The notes under the pieces: generated by a model
The model's input: the letters and a program-made list of their open reading frames with translations, nothing else
Databases searched by the model: none
Told to the model about the DNA's origin: nothing
In this document: piece after piece, positions 58,697-64,000 of the stretch
Layout: every line of letters begins with the position of its first letter
Position numbering within the stretch: position 1 is the first letter of the stretch
Origin: Bacillus mojavensis RO-H-1 = KCTC 3706
Lineage (GTDB): Bacteria > Bacillota > Bacilli > Bacillales > Bacillaceae
Assembly (NCBI RefSeq): GCF_000245335.1
Contig: NZ_JH600286.1
Location: 124,001-188,000, forward strand
Length of the DNA stretch: 64,000 nt
Direction: 5' to 3'
Made by a program: the position numbers and the translations under genes

Positions 58697-59232
58697 ATGG
58701 GAAAACAATTAAAATGGCTGACACTTTCACAAAGCAGCGTGTTTTTCGCAAGCAGTTTAATTTTTCCGTTTTACATTCTGTTTGTGAAAAATATCGGCTC
58801 AAGCTATACGCAGTTCGGGTTTTCCTATGGATTATTCGGACTGAGCGGAGCGCTCATTTACCCGCTCCTCGGCCGGCTGTCTGAAAGGATCGACAGCCGC
58901 TATTATCTGCTTGCGAACTCATGGGGCATGGCGGTTCTGCTTTTGTATGTCCCGCATGTTAACGGCGTTCTTCAAGTGTACATCGTGCAAGTGCTGTTAG
59001 GTCTCTTTGGGGCGATGCAAAAGCACGGAGAAAAAGTATTAATCGCCGACTTTACAGACACTGGGGAACGCGGAAAAAGATTGGAAATTATCATTTTTGG
59101 ACCGCTGTTTTTTCAGCGGCTGCTATTATGCTCGGCGGTTTTCTCGCCGACTTTTTTACGGTGCAAATGATTTTTTATACAAGCTCTATTCTTTATTTTC
59201 TAAGCGGATTGATGATGATGAAAACAGGCTGA
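58697..59232 (+). pseudogene. yitZ: YitZ, half-length MFS-type membrane protein, frameshifted
   Basis: The N-terminal frame encodes about four helices (SSVFFASSLIFPFYILFVK; LIYPLLGRLSERIDSRYYL, an MFS-like loop; VYIVQVLLGLFGAMQKHGEK). After GERGK the reading shifts: with one extra A in the run 59074-59078 the text continues KIGNYHFWTAVFSAAAIMLG and GFLADFFTVQMIFYTSSILY to a TGA at 59230-59232. As read, the frame ends at 59170 with an unrelated tail. Even repaired it would be about 178 residues, half a transporter. The ATG overlaps the repaired yitY stop. Confidence 0.75.
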
Positions 59233-59254
59233 CACGGTCAGCCTTGTTTTTTTA
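59226..59254 (+). terminator. Terminator after yitZ
   Basis: AGGCTGA and TCAGCCT pair over a CACGG loop, followed by TGTTTTTTT; the stem starts just before the repaired yitZ stop. Confidence 0.85.
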
Positions 59255-59345
59255 TTGCAGCTGCAAAAGGCGCTGGAACAACAATTTGAAGCAATTTCTG
59301 TTTGCTTTTTAAGAGTGGATTTTTTGTTGAACAGAAAATTTATAA

Positions 59346-59398
59346 ATGAATAAAAATATTAAATATACGATTGAATTAATTTTTATTCATGTTATAAT
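59346..59398 (+). promoter_or_regulatory. argC promoter with paired ArgR/AhrC boxes
   Basis: TTGAAT (59371-59376) and TATAAT (59393-59398) are 16 bases apart. ATGAATAAAAATATT (59346-59360) and the inverted AATTAATTTTTATTCAT (59374-59390) match the ARG box pattern; the second lies within the promoter spacer, where bound AhrC would exclude polymerase. Confidence 0.8.
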
Positions 59399-59437
59399 GT
59401 TAAATAATTTCACAAAGACCAAGAAGGTGAATTCGTT

Positions 59438-60475
59438 TTGAAAATAGGAATTGTAGGTGCTACGGGTTATGGGGGTGCCGAACTTGTCAGGATTCTTACA
59501 CATCATCCTCATGCAGAAGAATGTATACTTTATTCATCCAGCGGGGAAGGAAAGGTCTATAGTAATGTTTACCCTCATCTAACCGGCTTGGCTGAGCAGA
59601 AGCTGAAGCCCATTGATATGAATACAATCAAACAAGAAATCGATGTCATGTTTCTTGCTGCTCCCCCGGGAGTATCAAGTGAACTGACTCCGCAGCTTGC
59701 AGAGGCGGGAATTCCGGTTATTGACCTGTCAGGTGATCTGAGGATACAAGAGCCTGCTGTATATGAAAAGTGGTATAAACGGACAGCGGCACCAAAAGAA
59801 ACAATTCAAGAGGCGGTTTACGGCCTTTCAGAGCTGAATCAAAAAAGCATACAGCAGGCGAAGCTCATCGCCAATCCAGGTTGCTTTCCGACGGCTGTAC
59901 TGCTAGGTCTCGCGCCTTTGGCACAAAAAAAGCTGCTTGATGAATCGTTCGTTATCGTTGATGCGAAAACAGGCGTTTCCGGCGCGGGAAGGAAAGCGTC
60001 CATGGGAACTCATTTTTCTGAGCTAAACGACAATTTTAAAATTTATAAAGTAAATGAACATCAGCACACCCCCGAGATTGAACAGACGTTAAAAGAATGG
60101 CAGCCAGAGTTGAAGGCTATTACATTCTCTGCTCACTTGGTTCCGATGACAAGGGGAATCATGGCGACGATGTATACGCAATTAACATCTGATCTATCTG
60201 CAGAAGATCTGCACTATTTATATTCGGAATTTTACCAAGATTCATATTTTGTGAGAGTGAGGCCTATGGGGCATTATCCGCAAACGAAGGAAGTGTTCGG
60301 CAGCAATTTCTGCGATGTATCCGTTACCCTCGACGAAAGAACAAACAGGGTAACGATCGTATCTGTAATTGATAATCTGATGAAGGGTGCCGCCGGGCAG
60401 GCAGTACAAAATTTCAATATCATGAATGGCTGGAACGAAGAGACAGGTCTGACCATGACACCAATTTATCCATAG
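59438..60475 (+). CDS. argC: ArgC N-acetyl-gamma-glutamyl-phosphate reductase
   Basis: The NADPH enzyme reduces acetylglutamyl phosphate to the semialdehyde. The 345-residue protein has [14 protein letters not shown] at the N-terminus and the catalytic NPGCFPTA (Cys149); [10 protein letters not shown] and HRHTPEIEQ-like text ([11 protein letters not shown]) complete the site. TTG? The start is taken at 59438 where TTG AAA ATA opens [12 protein letters not shown], with AGAAGGTGA upstream. First gene of the arginine operon, under ARG boxes. Confidence 0.96.
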   Translation: MKIGIVGATGYGGAELVRILTHHPHAEECILYSSSGEGKVYSNVYPHLTGLAEQKLKPIDMNTIKQEIDVMFLAAPPGVSSELTPQLAEAGIPVIDLSGDLRIQEPAVYEKWYKRTAAPKETIQEAVYGLSELNQKSIQQAKLIANPGCFPTAVLLGLAPLAQKKLLDESFVIVDAKTGVSGAGRKASMGTHFSELNDNFKIYKVNEHQHTPEIEQTLKEWQPELKAITFSAHLVPMTRGIMATMYTQLTSDLSAEDLHYLYSEFYQDSYFVRVRPMGHYPQTKEVFGSNFCDVSVTLDERTNRVTIVSVIDNLMKGAAGQAVQNFNIMNGWNEETGLTMTPIYP

Positions 60476-60494
60476 AACAGGAGAGAATCGAACC

Positions 60495-61715
60495 ATGATT
60501 CAGTTGAGTGAAGATCAAATAGTGAAAGTAAAAGGTGATATATCCTCGCCGAAAGGATTTCAGGCAAAGGGTGTGCATTGCGGACTGCGCTACTCGAAAA
60601 AAGACCTTGGCGTCATCATCAGCGAGACACCGGCAGTGAGCGCGGCAGTTTATACGCAAAGCCACTTCCAGGCGGCTCCGATTAAAGTCACACAGGACAG
60701 CTTAAAGCATGGATCAGCTCTGAAAGCAGTCATTGTCAACAGCGCCATTGCCAATGCTTGTACAGGGGAACAAGGCTTAGAGGACGCATACAAAATGCGG
60801 GAGAGCCTCGCTTTACAGCTGGGTATTGAGCCGGAGTTTGTCGCTGTTTCATCAACGGGCGTCATCGGCGAATATTTAGACATGGAAAAAATTCAGGCAG
60901 GCATCGAGCTCCTGAAACAAACACCTGCGGGATCGGGAGATTTCGAGGAAGCGATTTTAACGACAGATACCGTCATCAAGCAAACGTGCTATGAACTGAC
61001 AATCGGAGGACAAAAAGTCACCATCGGCGGAGCGGCTAAAGGCTCCGGAATGATTCACCCAAACATGGCCACCATGCTGGGGTTTGTGACAACAGACGCG
61101 GCAATCGAAGAAAAAGCGCTGCAAAAAGTGCTTCGCGACATCACTGACGTCTCTTTTAATCAAATTACAGTTGACGGAGAAACCTCCACCAATGACATGG
61201 TATTGGTCATGGCAAATGGCTGCGCGGAAAATGAGTGCCTTACGGAAGATCATAAGGACTGGCCGCTCTTTAAAAAAGCGCTTCTTATGACTTGCGAAGA
61301 TTTGGCTAAGGAGATTGCCAGGGACGGAGAAGGCGCGACAAAACTAATCGAAGCCCAAGTAAAAGGGGCAAAAAACAATCTTGATGCAAACGTAATTGCC
61401 AAGAAAATTGTCGGTTCGAACCTCGTAAAAACAGCTGTGTACGGAACAGACGCAAACTGGGGGCGCATTATCGGGGCTATCGGGCACAGCGCGGCCCAGG
61501 TGAAGGCTGAAGAAGTAGAGGTTTATCTCGGGGGCCAATGCCTGTTTAAAAACAACGAACCTCAGCCATTCTCTGAATCTCTCGCGAAAGAATACCTCGA
61601 AGGAGACGAGATTGCCATTGTCATCAAGATGTATGAAGGGGACGGGAACGGAAGAGCATGGGGCTGTGATCTGACCTATGATTATATCAAAATTAATGCG
61701 AGCTATCGCACGTAA
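60495..61715 (+). CDS. argJ: ArgJ bifunctional ornithine acetyltransferase/acetylglutamate synthase
   Basis: ArgJ recycles the acetyl group from acetylornithine to glutamate and in Bacillus can also use acetyl-CoA. The 406-residue precursor cleaves itself before Thr193 in GMIHPNMATMLGF, giving alpha and beta chains; SVTGVIGE-like text (SSTGVIGEYL) and the C-terminal end NASYRT are typical. ATG follows AACAGGAGAG. It lies 19 bases after argC and 14 before argB. Confidence 0.96.
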   Translation: MIQLSEDQIVKVKGDISSPKGFQAKGVHCGLRYSKKDLGVIISETPAVSAAVYTQSHFQAAPIKVTQDSLKHGSALKAVIVNSAIANACTGEQGLEDAYKMRESLALQLGIEPEFVAVSSTGVIGEYLDMEKIQAGIELLKQTPAGSGDFEEAILTTDTVIKQTCYELTIGGQKVTIGGAAKGSGMIHPNMATMLGFVTTDAAIEEKALQKVLRDITDVSFNQITVDGETSTNDMVLVMANGCAENECLTEDHKDWPLFKKALLMTCEDLAKEIARDGEGATKLIEAQVKGAKNNLDANVIAKKIVGSNLVKTAVYGTDANWGRIIGAIGHSAAQVKAEEVEVYLGGQCLFKNNEPQPFSESLAKEYLEGDEIAIVIKMYEGDGNGRAWGCDLTYDYIKINASYRT

Positions 61716-61729
61716 TAAAGGGGAGCACA

Positions 61730-62506
61730 ATGAAGAAAACAATCGTTTTTAAATGCGGGGGAAGTGTCATCCGTGAGCTGTCGGAAGAATTTTTTCAAAA
61801 TCTGAAAGAATTGATGGAATCAGGATGGAAATTGGCAATCGTACACGGCGGCGGACCGGAAATTACACATATGCTGAAACGGTTAAACATCAAAACAGAG
61901 TTCTCAGGCGGACAGCGGAAAACAACCAAACCGGTATTGGAAGTGGCTGAAATGGTCCTGTCCGGCTCAGTCAATAAATTTTTCGTTGCCGAGCTTGCCA
62001 AACACGGGCTGCGGGCTGCGGGAGTGTCCGGCAAGGATGGAGGCCTTCTCGAAGCAGACTATCTCGATCCGGACACATACGGCGAAGTCGGAGAAATTAA
62101 AAAGGTTAATGCCTCTATGGTAAATGCGCTGATGGATGAAGACATCATTCCGGTTATCGCGCCCCTGTCCTTGACGAGCGACTACAAAACACTGAATGTC
62201 AATGCTGATCTTGCGGCTTCGGCGGTCGCCGGGGCGCTGAAAGCCGATAAGCTGATGTTCGTCACAGACGTAGAGGGAATCATGAAGGAAAAACAGCGTC
62301 TCGACATCCTGACCCCTGAGGAAATTCAGACTCTCATCAAACAGGAAGTGATCACAGGCGGGATGATACCGAAGGTCAATTCAGCCTTGTCAGCTTTATC
62401 GGATCAGGTTTCAGAAGTGATGATCGTAAACGGAAAAGGGTCGTTTTTCTCAAATCAAACATTTGAAGGAACAAAAATCGTCAAAGCAAAGGAGGCTGTT
62501 TCATGA
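61730..62506 (+). CDS. argB: ArgB N-acetylglutamate kinase
   Basis: The 258-residue amino-acid kinase has FKCGGSVI at the phosphate-binding start (the family usually has K-x-GG), IVHGGGPEI, and NVNADLAASAVAGALKADKL for nucleotide and acceptor binding, ending with GGMIPKVNSALSAL. It phosphorylates acetylglutamate, the second step. It lacks the N-terminal helix linked to hexamer formation and arginine inhibition, so control is probably transcriptional. It overlaps argD by four bases. Confidence 0.95.
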   Translation: MKKTIVFKCGGSVIRELSEEFFQNLKELMESGWKLAIVHGGGPEITHMLKRLNIKTEFSGGQRKTTKPVLEVAEMVLSGSVNKFFVAELAKHGLRAAGVSGKDGGLLEADYLDPDTYGEVGEIKKVNASMVNALMDEDIIPVIAPLSLTSDYKTLNVNADLAASAVAGALKADKLMFVTDVEGIMKEKQRLDILTPEEIQTLIKQEVITGGMIPKVNSALSALSDQVSEVMIVNGKGSFFSNQTFEGTKIVKAKEAVS

Positions 62507-63660
62507 GCAGCTTGTTTCAAACCTACGGTCGGTGGAACATCGAGATAAAGAAAGCGAAGGGAACTTGCGTTGAGGATCAAAACGGCAAAACATACCTCGA
62601 TTTCATTCAAGGGATTGCGGTTTCCAACCTGGGCCACTGCCATGAAGCGGTCACAGAAGCGGTTAAAAAACAGCTCGGCAGCGTATGGCACGTATCCAAT
62701 CTGTTTGAAAACAGTCTTCAGGAGCAAGCCGCACAGCAGTTAGCGGCAAACAGTGCCGGAGATCTCGTTTTTTTCTGCAACAGCGGAGCGGAAGCGAATG
62801 AAGGCGCGATTAAGCTGGCACGAAAGGCAACTGGAAAAACGAAAATCATCACGTTTCTCCAATCATTCCACGGCCGCACCTATGCAGGGATGGCAGCTAC
62901 CGGACAGGATAAAATCAAAACAGGCTTCGGCCCGATGCTGGAAGGCTTTCACTACCTCCCGTACAATGATCCAGCCGCTTTTGACGCTCTTGGGGGGGAA
63001 GACGACATAGCCGCGGTCATGCTTGAGACCGTACAGGGAGAAGGCGGAGTCAATCCGGCCAGTGCAGAATTTTTAACAGCCGTACAGTCGTTTTGCAAGG
63101 AAAAGCAGGCGCTTCTGATTGTAGATGAAATTCAGACCGGCATTGGACGGACGGGAAAGGGCTTCGCATACGAACACTTCGGCCTCTCACCTGATATCAT
63201 CACGGCTGCAAAAGGATTGGGGAACGGCTTTCCAGTCGGTGCGGTAATCGGAAAGAAAGAGCTGGGAGCAGCGTTTACTCCTGGGTCTCACGGAACGACT
63301 TTCGGAGGGAATATGCTGGCGATGGCCGCCGTCAATGCAACATTGCAGGTTGTATTCCAGCCTGAATTTCTGCAAGAGGCTGCTGATAAGGGTGCGTTTT
63401 TGAAAGAACAGGTGGAGGCTGAACTGAAGAGTCCTTTTGTGAGGCAAATTCGCGGCAAAGGATTAATGCTTGGAATTGAGTGTGATGGGCCGGTTGCAGA
63501 CATCATTACTGAATTGCAGACATTAGGCTTGCTCGTACTGCCGGCCGGACCAAACGTGATTCGTCTGCTGCCGCCGCTCACCGTGACAAAGGATGAAATA
63601 ACAGAAGCCATCAGCAAGCTGAAACAAGCGATTGCACAGCATTCCGCTGTCAATTTGTAA
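62503..63660 (+). CDS. argD: ArgD acetylornithine aminotransferase
   Basis: The PLP enzyme converts acetylglutamate semialdehyde to acetylornithine. The 385-residue class III aminotransferase has YLDFIQGIAVSNLGHCHEAV, FCNSGAEANEGAIKLAR, SFHGRTYAGMAATGQ, VDEIQTGIGRTG and the PLP lysine in TAAKGLGNGFPVG (Lys237). Its ATG overlaps the argB stop as ATGA. It precedes carA by about 70 bases that hold an ARG-like dyad. Confidence 0.96.
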   Translation: MSSLFQTYGRWNIEIKKAKGTCVEDQNGKTYLDFIQGIAVSNLGHCHEAVTEAVKKQLGSVWHVSNLFENSLQEQAAQQLAANSAGDLVFFCNSGAEANEGAIKLARKATGKTKIITFLQSFHGRTYAGMAATGQDKIKTGFGPMLEGFHYLPYNDPAAFDALGGEDDIAAVMLETVQGEGGVNPASAEFLTAVQSFCKEKQALLIVDEIQTGIGRTGKGFAYEHFGLSPDIITAAKGLGNGFPVGAVIGKKELGAAFTPGSHGTTFGGNMLAMAAVNATLQVVFQPEFLQEAADKGAFLKEQVEAELKSPFVRQIRGKGLMLGIECDGPVADIITELQTLGLLVLPAGPNVIRLLPPLTVTKDEITEAISKLKQAIAQHSAVNL

Positions 63661-63680
63661 ATTTTTTTCGATACAAAAGC

Positions 63681-63712
63681 ATAAAAATTCATTTTTATAA
63701 TTAATTATTCAT
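63681..63712 (+). promoter_or_regulatory. ARG-box-like dyad between argD and carA
   Basis: ATAAAAATTCATTTTTAT (63681-63698) is a perfect eight-base inverted repeat around TC and is followed by AATTAATTATTCAT (63699-63712). These resemble AhrC sites. They may add local control of carAB within the arg operon. No clear -10/-35 pair is seen. Confidence 0.5.
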
Positions 63713-63730
63713 CAAGAGGTGGGCTTTTAG

Positions 63731-64000
63731 ATGGAAGGTTATTTAGTATTAGAAGATGGGACAGTGTTCAGCGGCGAACTGGACGGACATGAAAACTGCA
63801 CGGGCGAAGCTGTGTTTTTCACAGGAATGACGGGCTATCAGGAAGTGCTGACAGACCCGTCATACAAAGGACAGATTATCGTATTTACGTATCCGCTGAT
63901 CGGCAACTACGGCATTAATGAAAACGACTTTGAAAGCAAAAAACCGCAAGTGAAAGCAGCTGTTGTTTACGAGGCATGCGATCATTTTTCTCATCATGAA
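63731..64000 (+). CDS. carA: CarA, arginine-specific carbamoyl-phosphate synthase small subunit (partial)
   Basis: The frame opens at ATG 63731 after AAGAGGTGGGC and runs off the window edge after 90 codons. [39 protein letters not shown] and [10 protein letters not shown] are the standard N-terminal motifs of the glutaminase subunit. In B. subtilis argCJBD-carAB-argF is one operon; this is the arginine-regulated copy, distinct from pyrAA. The glutaminase active site lies beyond the window. Confidence 0.95.
   Translation, partial: MEGYLVLEDGTVFSGELDGHENCTGEAVFFTGMTGYQEVLTDPSYKGQIIVFTYPLIGNYGINENDFESKKPQVKAAVVYEACDHFSHHE

Overview
The window is chromosomal DNA of a member of the Bacillus subtilis group. 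Gene order runs yhjP-yhjQ-yhjR, addBA-sbcDC, gerP, yis, yit, nprB, argCJBD-carA, which is the order I know from B. subtilis 168. Protein sequences are close to but not identical with 168 as I remember it, so a sister species or divergent strain is more likely than 168 itself. I see no rRNA, tRNA, prophage, insertion sequence or CRISPR array. Functional names come from recognising families and synteny, not from searches.

Layout. 1-1.2 kb: tail of yhjP, a cysteine-rich copper-storage protein (yhjQ) with a copper-type operator, and a decayed yhjR. 1.3-13.5 kb: the recombination/repair block addB, addA, sbcD, sbcC, yisB. 13.5-15.5 kb: the six-gene spore germination operon gerPABCDEF on the minus strand behind a SigK-type promoter. 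15.5-24.2 kb: yisI (Spo0E-like), yisJ (CotH-like with a degenerate catalytic motif), yisK, yisL, the wall protease wprA, yisN and asnO. 24.3-34.2 kb: yisP, yisQ (MATE), yisR (AraC), degA/iolQ with its target yisS/iolX, yisT, yisU, yisV, yisX, yisY. 34.2-38.5 kb: a sulfur island (yisZ, yitA, yitB divergent from yitC, yitD) that can be read as one route from sulfate to sulfite to sulfolactate. 38.5-46.8 kb: yitE-yitL, including a SAM-I riboswitch ahead of yitJ. 46.8-52.1 kb: the YIT toxin locus (yitPOM, an sdpABC paralogue), a divergent PadR-yitQ-yitR unit and nprB. 52.1-59.3 kb: yitS, yitT, ipi, small genes, yitU, yitV, yitW, yitY, yitZ. 59.3-64 kb: arginine biosynthesis argC-argJ-argB-argD and the start of carA, with ArgR/AhrC-type boxes.

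The points most worth following up are these. (1) The YIT toxin/immunity locus has its own PadR regulator and a dyad in the divergent promoter region. (2) Three genes between 54.5 and 59.1 kb are each broken by apparent loss of one A from an A run, which is either an assembly artefact or clustered decay. (3) The ipi protease inhibitor has two well-placed starts, one giving a lipoprotein. (4) YisJ looks like a CotH-family pseudokinase. (5) yhjQ carries a copper-type operator. (6) The sulfur genes form a coherent pathway. Small genes of 50, 54 and 56 codons were found by direct reading.
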